Source: Odontocerum albicorne (lineage: Eukaryota > Arthropoda > Insecta > Trichoptera > Odontoceridae). From it: a DNA stretch of 64,000 nucleotides. Positions 1-10,600 of the stretch are shown here, one piece after another; positions within the stretch are counted from its first letter, which is position 1, and the number at the start of each line of letters is the position of its first letter. The translations under genes and the position numbers were made by a program. The stretch spans positions 29,269,549 to 29,333,548 of the forward strand of contig OX463848.1 of the NCBI GenBank assembly GCA_949825065.1, written 5' to 3'. The notes below the pieces were generated by a model, which saw nothing but the letters and a program-made list of their open reading frames with translations, ran no database searches and was not told where the DNA came from.

Positions 1-60
1 TCTACATTATTTTAAAAAGTTGCTTAAAACAGTTCTTGAAAAGCTGACACCCTCTGTGGA

Positions 61-206
61 TTCAATTGGTTTCCAAACGGAATCGAGCCCAACCCGGACG
101 TTATGGGCTAGATTCCTTTTAACATCTTTTTGATTGGCTGGAAGAGATTATCACATAGGAATAAAACTGCCAGGTTGTACTGTATACAGCAAAAGTTAAA
201 TAAAGC
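61..206 (+). mobile_element. SINE copy, diverged (3' part)
   Basis: The 3' half has the family tail seen throughout the window: a TGG.TGGAAGAGATT core at about 133-150, then a GCCAGGTTGTACTGTATACA stretch at about 169-188 and an A-rich end. The 5' half resembles the tRNA-like head only loosely. The copy may begin before the window. Confidence 0.55.
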
Positions 207-215
207 ACTACAATA

Positions 216-999
216 TAGAAACATTACCTCGCCTCCATTTACGTGGGATTTTATTACAATATTTCTATCTCTTCCCTTCGCATTTATCATTCCAGTTAAC
301 AAATATCAATACAGTTTTACACTCACTATATGATACATATTTTAAAATGTCGTTTTTCGATGTTGTCACTCTTAAATCACAAATTGTTCACACACCAACG
401 TTTTTTTTTGTTCGTTTTAAACTAAACGCCTCAAGTGTTTTTTTTTTCAAACTCAAATTCTCCCACATTAATCAGAATCTAATAAAATCGCTGTTAAAAA
501 ATAACAACAGTGAAATAAAGTTTCATTCATATCTATCCGTGAAACAACTCAATTTTGACACCTGCTTAATTCAGTTAAGCCCAGACAATAGTGCACGTGT
601 TATTTCTCATACATTTGAAAATAATAAAAAAAATAACAGACAGGAACAATGTATTTTATATCACCTTCGGGTAATTTTTCAATCAAAGATTTTTGACACA
701 TAATGTTGTTAATATATTTTAAAGCTAATAAATTTAATTAAAGCTACCGAATTACGTACATAAATCTTAATGTGTTTTACAATAGATTAAATTTCAGTGA
801 TAAATTGATATTTGTGGTGGTCTCTTGTGATATATCGCTTTTAATGTATCGATAAAAATGGTAATGACCTTATTCATTGTTCAAAAATAAAAAGATAATA
901 AATAATTTTTACTATACGTACATGATTAGAAGAAAAAAATACTAGTCATCGCGTTTTTTTAGCGTTTTAACTTGCTATCTTTATAGTCTAGTTTATAAG
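216..999. other. AT-rich stretch, nothing recognised
   Basis: Open frames here are short, of low complexity and resemble no family I know. A 118-codon frame at 347-703 is rich in Phe, Lys and Asn, as expected of chance frames in AT-rich DNA. Confidence 0.4.
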
Positions 1000-1165
1000 A
1001 TGTATGCCTCCAGCCCGATGGATACGGATTCGATTCTCGTCGGTACCCAAATTAAAAAAGGACCTAGTCTGGTTTTCCCACCAGGCTACATTTGTGGCTA
1101 GTGGGAAGAAATTGCCGTATGATAATAAACCCGCTAAGTTGTACTGTACTATATACAACGACAGC
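1000..1165 (+). mobile_element. SINE copy
   Basis: A B-box-like GGATTCGATTCTC lies at about 1025-1037. It is followed by the body with a CTAGTCTGG motif, then the tail with GAAGAAATTGCC and GTTGTACTGTA and an A-rich end. The A-box half is mutated. This is a plausible degraded tRNA-derived SINE of the same family as the copy at 48024-48225. Confidence 0.6.
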
Positions 1166-1291
1166 ATAATGCAATACAATATCCTATTTTTGTTAAAAAT
1201 ATACGATTTATTTGCTTAACATGTGCAACGATTGGTAAATTATGTTTTTACATTCTTAAGAAATAGCATAAATTGTTTCCCCAATAAATGA

Positions 1292-2275
1292 AATATTTAT
1301 TTCCCTTTTCTATGAATTATGAAGATTGCGATAGTAACAATCATGAAATGAAAGGACGTTGTATAGTTCATACTTATGGCACCAATCTGGAACCTAAAGC
1401 AAATCAGAAGAATATCTGTGTACTCGTAAGAATTATCTTTAAATTTCCCTATTTAAAGAATTATGTAGATTGCGATAATGACAACCATGTAATAAAAAGA
1501 CGTTGTATAGGTCATACTTATAGCACTAATCTGGAACCTAAGACGACTCCTGAGAATATTTGTGTACTCGCGTGAATTATCTATGTTTCCTTATTTAAAG
1601 AATTATGTAGATTGCTCTAATGACAACCATGTAATGAAAGGACGTTGTGTAGGTCATAGTTATAGCACTAATCTGGACCCTAAGACGGCTCCAGAGAATA
1701 TCTGGGTGCTTGTGTGAATTATCTGTATGTTTCCCTTTTTAAATAATTATGTAGATTGCGATAATGACAACGATGAAATGAAAATATGTTATATAGGTCA
1801 TACTTATTGCACTAATCTGGAACCTAAGGCAAATCTGGAGAATATATGATATGTGTACTCGTAAGAATTCTCGGCATGTTTCCTTATTTAAAGAGTTATG
1901 TAGATTGCGATAATGACAAGAAATGAAAGAATGTTGTGCAGGTCTCACTTGTGGCATCAATTTATAGCCTAGGGGGAATTAAAAGAATTCCGGTGTAGTA
2001 ATTCTTTATATCATTACTAGTTTAATTAATAAGGATAATTGTGATAATAGCAGCCATTATATGAAAGGACGCTGTGAATAACTTATGGCACCAATCTGGA
2101 ACCTAAAGGAGAATATCTGTAAGAATATAACTTTTCATTGTTTAATGAATTATGTAAATGCGATAGCGACAACCATAAAATGAAAGAATCTTATCTAGGT
2201 CACACTAATGACATCAATGTATAGCCTAAGACAACACCGGAGAAGATCGTTTTAAGAATTTTCAATATATATATA
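1292..2275 (+). repeat. Tandem array of about 144-bp exon-like units, seven decaying copies
   Basis: About seven head-to-tail units can be aligned, starting near 1300, 1445, 1590, 1740, 1885, 2035 and 2145. Each has a TATTTAAAGAATTATGTAG-like lead ending in AG. A core of about 101 nt follows and encodes a peptide of the pattern DCDxxNHxMKGRC, HTYxTNLEPK, ENICVL. A GTAAGAATT-like segment follows, which looks like a splice donor. Units 1 and 2 are open and also read through in one frame, because the unit is a multiple of three. Units 3 and 4 keep most residues, and units 5-7 are broken by deletions and stops. Either this is a relic of a gene made of duplicated short exons, or a satellite that happens to be open. 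I do not recognise the peptide. Confidence 0.6.
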
Positions 2276-2279
2276 TACG

Positions 2280-2847
2280 AGTATATATCACTTCTACTCG
2301 GGCAATTTTTACAATTGCTTGTTAGCCTGCGTTCAAAGTTAGTAGTTTCATTATTGAAAGGTGCCAGAAAAAGAAACAAAAATGTCCCAATGAATATGTC
2401 TAGTTCACCGATGGTACCCATCTAAATTTTTCGTTACATTATAGCGTGCCCCGGCTCCCTGTGGGTATATCCAAGCTATTGAACAGCTCAATTTCTGTCT
2501 GGCCATATGAGCTTTCTTTTCACCTTTAATTTTGTTTTTTCACTCTATTGCATTTTTTGTGGTCATATGGATCAATTCGCAGATTACATTTTGTGATATG
2601 CGATGATAATCGAATCAATAATGTCCGAAAGGATCTCAATTCAAATCTTATATCGATACATATTCGGATCGATTCGCTACTCCAATCTAGTAATGGAAGT
2701 TTTCTTAGAGAGTACTGACAAGTTTGGGTGATGGTGAGATTGAATTGAACTTGTATCTAGGGCTTTGTAATGTTTGCGCACTTTGCCGATCTTCAGCGAT
2801 CATCAACCATCATTCCCTTCTAAGACTCATTTCTCGTCTAATTCAAA
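2280..2847. other. Unique-looking AT-rich DNA, no feature seen
   Basis: A short AT microsatellite (around 2265-2290) opens this stretch. No exon, transposase or retrotransposon similarity was seen between the exon-like array and the 58-bp array. Confidence 0.4.
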
Positions 2848-3432
2848 TGTAACATTTTTACATATGAATAGGATGTAGGTTTAAGAAAGGGATACTTACT
2901 CCAAATGTATTGTAACATTTTTACATATGAATAGGATGTAGGTTTAAGAAAGGGATACTTACTCCAAATGTAACATTTTTACATATGAATAAGATGTAGG
3001 TTTAAGAAAGGGATACTTACTCCAAATGTAACATTTTTACATATGAATAGGATGTAGGTTTAAGAAAGGGATACTTACTCCAAATGTAACATTTTTACAT
3101 ATGAATAGGATGTAGGTTTAAGAAAGGGATACTTACTCCAAATGTAACATTTTTACATATGAATAAGATGTAGGTTTAAGAAAGGGATACTTACTCCAAA
3201 TGTAACATTTTTACATATGAATAGGATGTAGGTTTAAGAAAGGGATACTTACTCCAAATGTAACATTTTTACATATGAATAGGATGTAGGTTTAAGAAAG
3301 GGATACTTACTCCAAATGTAACATTTTTACATATGAATAGGATGTAGGTTTAAGAAAGGGATACTTACTCCAAATGTAACATTTTTACATATGAATAGGA
3401 TGTAGGTTTAAGAAAGGGATACTTACTCCAAA
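2848..3432 (+). repeat. 58-bp minisatellite, 10 copies
   Basis: The unit starts TGTAACATTTTTACATATGA and ends TACTTACTCCAAA. Ten near-identical copies are present. A 5-bp insertion lies between copies 1 and 2. Copies 3 and 6 carry ATAAGATG where the others carry ATAGGATG, so copies 1-3 and 4-6 look like two rounds of a three-unit (174-bp) block. Divergence is otherwise almost nil, which points to recent expansion. Confidence 0.95.
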
Positions 3433-3510
3433 AAATTAGTTTATTCCATTTAAAACAACAAGATCGTCGAGTCTTTTATTTGCAGAATTATCGAGAATGT
3501 TGAGTATGTA

Positions 3511-3745
3511 CAGTGCCCGGCGGTAAGTAATACACATCGGGCTTAAGAAAGAGACGGTCGGTCATAATCGGCTAACTTCGGCTTTGTAGAGCGTCCTCTA
3601 TATCATTCATACACGTGTTCCGTCGCGATTTGTCAGTCGTTGTCAAGCGTTCTAGGGACAGAGATGACACTCGACAAAGCCGAATCTAGCCGATTATGGC
3701 CGACAGTCTCTTTCTTAAGCCCGGTGTGTATTACCGGCCGGTGTG
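3511..3745. mobile_element. MITE / foldback element with long terminal inverted repeats
   Basis: Left arm (about 3511-3592) and right arm (about 3664-3745) are inverted copies of each other, sharing GGGCTTAAGAAAGAGAC and ATAATCGGCTA blocks and leaving a spacer of about 70 bp. The element is flanked by TATGTA at 3505-3510 and 3746-3751, a candidate 6-bp target duplication. No coding capacity. Superfamily not assigned. Confidence 0.8.
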
Positions 3746-3984
3746 TATGTATTTTGTAGTCAAATTAGACCTTATTTTTTATTTCATAAGCCTTGTGATG
3801 GTGTCCTTAATATCTCAAAAGATGTAAAATGTGAGTAGGATCCTTTTTGTATAAATACGTAAATTTATAAATTTCCTGGCTTAACATAGCTGCCTATTAG
3901 GTAATATAGATTTTATCTTCAAAATACGGTGTTAAACGTCTACTGATTATGTCGACACGAAAGTTTTTCATTTATCAGTCTTTA

Positions 3985-4170
3985 CCCATGGCCTAATTGC
4001 TTAAACGTCTCTCTTCCGACCCGGGGATTCAATTCTTGAACACAATTTATTTTTAAAAAAAGGAATGTAATCTGGTTTTTCATTTCAAGCCTTTTTAAAT
4101 ATTTCTAGTTGATTGGAAGAGATTGCCACATAGTAAGAAACCCACCAGGCTGTACTGTACACAACTGTTT
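3985..4170 (+). mobile_element. SINE copy, near full length
   Basis: The head starts at CCATGGCCTAATTGC (A-box-like) and has a degenerate B-box region GGGGATTCAATTC. The body contains GGAATGTAATCTGG, and the tail has TTGGAAGAGATTGCCACATA followed by CCACCAGGCTGTACTGTACA. It lies on the 5' side of the first identified Yellow exon. Confidence 0.75.
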
Positions 4171-4254
4171 TTACACATTGCTATTTTGGTTTTCCTAGAT
4201 CACGTTACCTATTCAGTTTTCAGCATTTATTCAAGTCTAATAATACCTACCTGG

Positions 4255-4435
4255 CTCAGATGACCATACAACTCCTATAAAGCCTCCAGGACGATATTAC
4301 TTCAAGTAGATTGGTCACTCACCACCTCTTTCTGCTCTCAGCCTCCTAAGATCCTTCTGCATGTAATCTTAACATATGCCTCGGCCTACCAAATGGTATT
4401 CTTCTTTGTTGTTGGATTTGCATAACGATCTTTTT
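4255..4435 (-). mobile_element. Possible RTE-like LINE C-terminal fragment
   Basis: The minus strand weakly resembles the arginine-rich C-terminal end of insect endonuclease-reverse transcriptases (a DLRRLRAER-like segment). It has stops and no boundaries, so this is a low-confidence call. Confidence 0.22.
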
Positions 4436-4480
4436 AATATAACATATTGATATTTATTAACAGATTCATATTTATTCTAG

Positions 4481-4626
4481 GCATTCCCGGACTGGTCCTG
4501 GCACGATGCTGGTCGTGGAATTACCAACTGCTCTGGCCTTATCAGCATTTACCGTCTTCGAATGGACCGTTGTGGCAGACTGTGGGCCCTCGACTCTGGC
4601 GTCATGAATTCCCTCGATGAATTCGA
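4481..4626 (+). CDS. Yellow-family exon A
   Basis: 146 nt, starting after a TTTATTCTAG acceptor in phase 0 and ending at a GA|GTAAGT donor in phase 2. It encodes 48 whole codons from AFPDWSWHDAG to NSLDEF, including the first two conserved cysteines (NCSG and DRCGR) and the family motif RLWALDSG. The glutamate codon is split across the next junction (GA|G). No earlier exon was found in 1-4480. Confidence 0.93.
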
Positions 4627-7600
4627 GTAAGTCCATTTATAAATATATTTCCGCATTCTTCAACTTTCCATGTAGCATCCATCTGATAGAGACAGTTTTC
4701 TCGATGAATACGACTCATCTCGTCACCATAATAATATAGCAATTATTCAGTAAGACTTCCGTTAAACCAATCGTCTATTAGTAACATTACTTCCGTATCA
4801 GACATACATTAATTTTAATCGGATTATATTCGTATTACATGAAACATTCATTGAAAAAATTATATCTTATGAAAAATGAGTATGTAATATTGAATCATTA
4901 GTTTTATGATAGTTGACTAAGTTCAAAGAGGCTACGACACTTTTATTCTAGGAATTATGAAGTTTACCTATGGCGCAATCCCGCAATGTTTTTAATTGAT
5001 ATGCTTGAATATTACTTCATAAGAGGAACAAAAAGATCTATGCACCTATTTGTACCATAAACGAATTATTCATAGGGAAAGTTGCGAACCCCTCGCTGAT
5101 TGATATACTGTTGTTTTATTTTCATGACAATTATTAACGCCATCGTGAGTTAAGTTTGTTTTCGATGCTATATACATGAACTGAACTATTATGAATGTCA
5201 CTACACGCACACGGAATGATCTTGTTAAACGAATCTTTCAATAGTGACATCTTCAACATTTCGTTTGATACATTTAACATTGAGCTCGTTAATATACTTT
5301 ATTCACAAGGAAGCATGTGTAATTACTGTTATTATTTTTAGAATTTTATCTATATTTTGTGTATTATGCAGTTTTTTTTATATTATTCGATTAAACCTGT
5401 ATGAAACGTAACATTAAATGTTTTAGAAGATTATTAATGAACTAAATATTTAAGATTTTTTTGCCTAAAATAAAATTATAAAATTAAATAAAACTTTAAC
5501 ATATAATATAATCGTAATTTAGTCGTTGAAAAAATATTTTCACAAAACACATACGATAATTTTGCGTCATTTTACTGGTGTTACATTATAAAAGTAATAA
5601 AGAAACAAAATACTTTAAACAATGTTTGATGACATCCGTGGCCTAGTTATTTAGGGCACTTGATGTCCACCCGGGGATTTCAGGTTCGATTCCCGATTGT
5701 ATCAAAATATATATTAAAAGGTCCGAGTCTGCTCAAAGTGTTTGTCTTGTAAAAATACTCGCACACGCTGAATACATGTGTGAATATTGTTGCCTCACCC
5801 CGTATAGTAGTGTTGTCAATATGTGCAATGACGAACTGCGAGTTCCATGACTACTCCTGTGGTTCTAAGCCTGAAGACTCGATTATTGGGGCTGAAGACA
5901 ATTTCTTTTCGAGACACTTTCCACACGAAATAATACAAAGGCAATGTGAAATAATTGTTATCTAATTGTCGACCATAATTAGAAACTTTCAAAATTCTAT
6001 TAATGTTTGAAGTTTGATCATATTGTTTCACTCTAGCCTAGCCGAATTATTAAAGTATATTGTCTCGCCATTTCGTTGTTTACCGTAAAACATGACAGAT
6101 TTATTGCCAAATTAAGTTAAGTTTTTTTTTACGTTTTCTATAGAATGTGGATTTGATTATTTTGTCATAGATGCTGCTGCGTCCGTTCAATAATTATGTT
6201 ATTAGTATTAAAAATATTTTTTAAATTGTTTTCAACATTCTGAGTGTGCACGGTGCCATTAAATAATAAAATACATTTAAATGAAAAAAATAACTGCATC
6301 ATGCCGGTGTATGATTTAAGAAAACTGTTATAACAGTTAACTTGAACAAAAAAATAACTTCCAACTAAAAAAGTTCACATCCAGATACAGAAATTCGATT
6401 TTTATAACTTTCCCAAACTTATAACACGCTCGTACCTCTTTAGAGACATATTCCTATACATTACCGACGTACCCCATCTTTTAAAACAATATTTGTGGAT
6501 ATAGGGGATATTGAGTAACTGTTACTGTAACTGAAGGGGTATTGTGTAACAGTTGAATAGCAGGGAAGGAACTTCTTGTGTTTATATGTTAGTACAGTGA
6601 CATATGGCTCGACATTTATGAATTTAAGGCAAAAAGGTGCTCCACGTCAATAAAACGATTTATTTTTGTTTTGATGTTGTTCATAAGCACAGAAAATCAT
6701 ATTTCACATAGGTATAGGCAGAAATAGGTAAAAAAAACTAAAAGCTTTATTTGTTTACTAAGGGCTGATTTCCACCATTAACATTTTTTACGAAACACAA
6801 TCAGAGTGCCAGTAAATACGTAAATACAAAATACCATCAAAATATTCATTTCACTTATACAATCTGCTGTTGAAAATAAGTGGTACCGCACACAACACGC
6901 CAGGTACCAGAAGACCCAGGCCGTATGACGTGCAAGAAAAAAAACAATGCAATAATCTTTATTAACACATTTCAATTGACAACACGCTTATAAACCTCAA
7001 CACACACTCTCCCTTCCTCATCACGGACCGAAAATAGTCTTTCCACAAATAAAAACATCGTCATATATTAAATTAAAACCTTAATTGAGATAAACAATAT
7101 CAATAAAAAAAATTGTAAAATCTAAGGATAAAACTCTGTATATCAATAAATAGATGAACAGACTGACACTTTATAATCTGTAAATATTTAAATCATAACA
7201 AGAAAAAAAGCTTTCAGTTATAACTAAATCCAAACACCAAATTATCAAATCATGTTCAAATTACAATAACAATAAATGAATATCAATATATTGTATAAAC
7301 ACACATGTATTTATCCAATAGAACTGAATATTAATATAAAATACTTAACCAAAATGAAGTAATCTCGTTTTATCAAATTTTCTTTTGAAAAAAAAACATT
7401 TGTGGTTATGGGCCTCCAAGGAAGGTTCTTCTGCGTTCGACTGATCATTTTTTTTTTATATTTTAACACTGGTAAGAACAGGATTTCGTATTAAACAACA
7501 CCTTTGAATGGATAGGTAATAAATCTTTGAAAATACTTGGCGCAACAGTCAGATCAAATCTTTTTACGAAAAAAAAGTTAAACGCAGTATTTATCCAATA

Positions 7601-10600
7601 GAACTGAATATTCATTTAAAATACTTGACCAAAATGAAAGCATATCGTTTTTTCACATTATTCTTTTAAGAAAGCCATCTGTGGTAATGGGCCTCCAAGG
7701 GCTGTTCTTCTGCGTTCGACAGATGATTTGGTAATATTTGAACACTGGTGAGAATAGAATTTCGTATCAAACAACACCTTTGAATGGATAAAAAATCTTT
7801 GAAAATGCTTGGCTCAACAGTCATGTCAACTCTTTTTACGAAAAAAAAGTTAAAGGCGGTACGCGTACAATAGTTTGGGAAACATTGGAGTACGAGTAAG
7901 GACTTACGAAACCGATAAAATATTTACGGAATGTAACCTTGCAACGATTAACTAATTATAATCTAACTTTTTGCAATCATAATTTGTTTTCTATCTATTG
8001 AGAAAATAAAACAACCATTTTGACTTATATCTTAAGATACCTTTAACTGCTCTATTTTTTAATGAATTTTGTCAATCAGGCCCGAATTGAAAGTCCAACT
8101 GATAGCACTAAATTTTAATTATTTTTTATTAAAGAAAATAGTATTTAAAGTTAAATTTCGTACAAATATGTCGTCGACTCCTTAAATAAGAAAGTCACGT
8201 GGTTTCATTACCTCACTTAAAAGCATATGAGATCAGATTTTAAATACTAATCACGAAATTTTAAAACTAAAAGTCAGTCTTTAGTATTTATGCTGAACTT
8301 TGAATCCTGACCTTAAAATATCTTCAAGTACAGCTAAATTTCCCAACTTTTATTTCTCATTGCCGCTTTTCAACCAATAGAAAGTATATTACATCGTTTT
8401 TATTTGAACACTTTCTGAATAGAGACATGAGATTCCTGAGGATGGGTGGTGTGATCGGCCTAAAACCTCGAGCTGCCCACTCGAAATTATAAAACACATC
8501 ATCATCACCTTTATCTCTATTGGGGTAGGCAGAGAATACAGATCTCTATTTAATTCTATCCTGGCCCACATTTTTCGCTCCTGCCATGTCCATTTGCATT
8601 TGACTCACCTATTAAAAAGGGTTTTCCCTATTTTGAAAACTGTGAAAATAAAATATATGTTTTTAGTCTGATGAAGAAATGAACTTCAAGATGGTTTCGG
8701 CATGTGGAGAGAATGAATGACGAAGAAATGACTAAGCGAGTATACAAATCAGAAGTGCAAGGTGTGCGTGGAAGAGGTAGACCGAAGAAAATATGAATGG
8801 ATCAAATGCACCAGATTTTAAAAGAAGGTAAAGGGAGAAGTATGAATAATAAAAAAGGCATGACAAGATGTTTGAAGGTATAAGAGGCGCAAGTTTAGAG
8901 ATTTATTCTCTCTGCCAATCCGCAATCAGGGGACACAAAGAAATTACGAGTATGTGTATGTATATATAGAATATAGTGAGTTATAATTTCTTAAATCCTT
9001 ATTTTCTTATTATGCATAATTTTCAAAACCTTAATGCTACAAAAAGTGATGAAAGTAAGAAAAATGTAGTAAAAATGAGAGCGTCGTGTAGAAAGTGAGG
9101 AAAAGCAAGATTGAATAACGAATGAGAACTTTAGGAAACAATGTGGATTGAAAGAAGATGCAGTGCTTAAGATAAAGAAAATAATATTAGATGAGATGTC
9201 ACGTAGAAAGAATGAATGATGAAAGATTCACAAAAATAATTCATACAAATAGTATCAAAGGTACGAGAAGCTTGGGAAGATCTATAAAAAGTGACATTAC
9301 CGAAAAAATCTAATTCTGAATGAGTGAAAAGTGAAAAGACTTAGTAAAAGAAGAGTATGCCTGACAAAGTATATGTATATGGCAGAAGCGAAAGATAGTG
9401 CCAGGATATAATGAACTAAAAATTTGCGTTCTCTGCCTTCTCCAATAGGGACACGGCATGATAATAATGAAAATGATGTTTCTTAATTATTTTTAAAATG
9501 TAACATAAATAAAAAAAATTTAAATATAAACAAATAGATCTAAAAATGGAGCTGGGCAGGACATATACTCTGACATATGTCCTCGATGGACATATGTCCT
9601 CGATGGACGAAAAATATCCTGGAATGGCAGCCTAGAACGGGCAAGAGAGGTGTGGGGAGACCACAGGCTAGATGGTCGGACGATATAAAACGGGCCGCAG
9701 GGGTGAAGTGGATGCAGTGTGCCCGAGATAGGGAATTGTGGAAGACCGAAGGGGAGGCTTATATCCAGGGATGGATCCAGAACGGCTGAAGAAGAAGAAG
9801 AAGATCTAAAAATTATAACAAGAGAAAGAATGATTACTCATGTTTCTCTTTGAAGTAACTTATTATACCTATAAATTGTATTAAAGAGCTCAATACTTAA
9901 TTTATCCCCTGATATGGAAGACATCACAATCTCAGAAAATTCGTTCAACATGGCTATTCGCTCTAGTGAAGTCAGTGGTGATACTCTTAATGTAATAGAT
10001 CAATTATTGAATACTTGATTAATGATGTCTATTTTCCAAAGTATTTTGGGATGTTTATTACACTTTTCTTTAAGGCAAATTTATTACTAGGAACAGTATT
10101 TTTGTATGTAACATTTAGGCAACAAGACCCCAGCAGACACCCCTGGATAAAAGCTTAACATATTTTTTTTAACACCATTTAATTATCAAAGTAATTCCTA
10201 GTAGAATGGAAGGATAAAAAACATCAGTATATAAATGTGATTTTTTTTTCAGGCGCACCTGCTCACCAAAAATCATCATCTTTGACACAAAGACTTCCAG
10301 ACCACTGAGGATGATCACATTCCCCGATGAACTGCTGAGAGCTAACTCTCTATTCACCAACCTTGTCATTGATGAAACCACCAGCTCGCCTTTCAATGGT
10401 TGTGATGATGTCTTCGTCTACATCACCGATACTGCTGCTCCAGGTAATATTACTTTCTTCTTCTCCTTTCTGATTGGGAGTATGACTTCCCTCCCTTGTT
10501 CTACACCACAACCCTCACATCAAGCCATGTGAAGTAATTGCTGTTACAGATCTTCAGTTATAGTACTAGTTTTCCTCGAATTGAGTTCAACATGGTTGAT

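Noticed and set aside
347..703. 118-codon open frame near the window start
   Set aside because: Low-complexity Phe/Lys/Asn composition, no motif, and typical of chance frames in AT-rich DNA.
1292..2275. Kazal, pacifastin or insulin-like peptide repeats
   Set aside because: Only three cysteines per unit and spacing that fits none of these domains.
2848..3432. CRISPR-like array
   Set aside because: Repeats are contiguous without unique spacers, and the sequence is eukaryotic.
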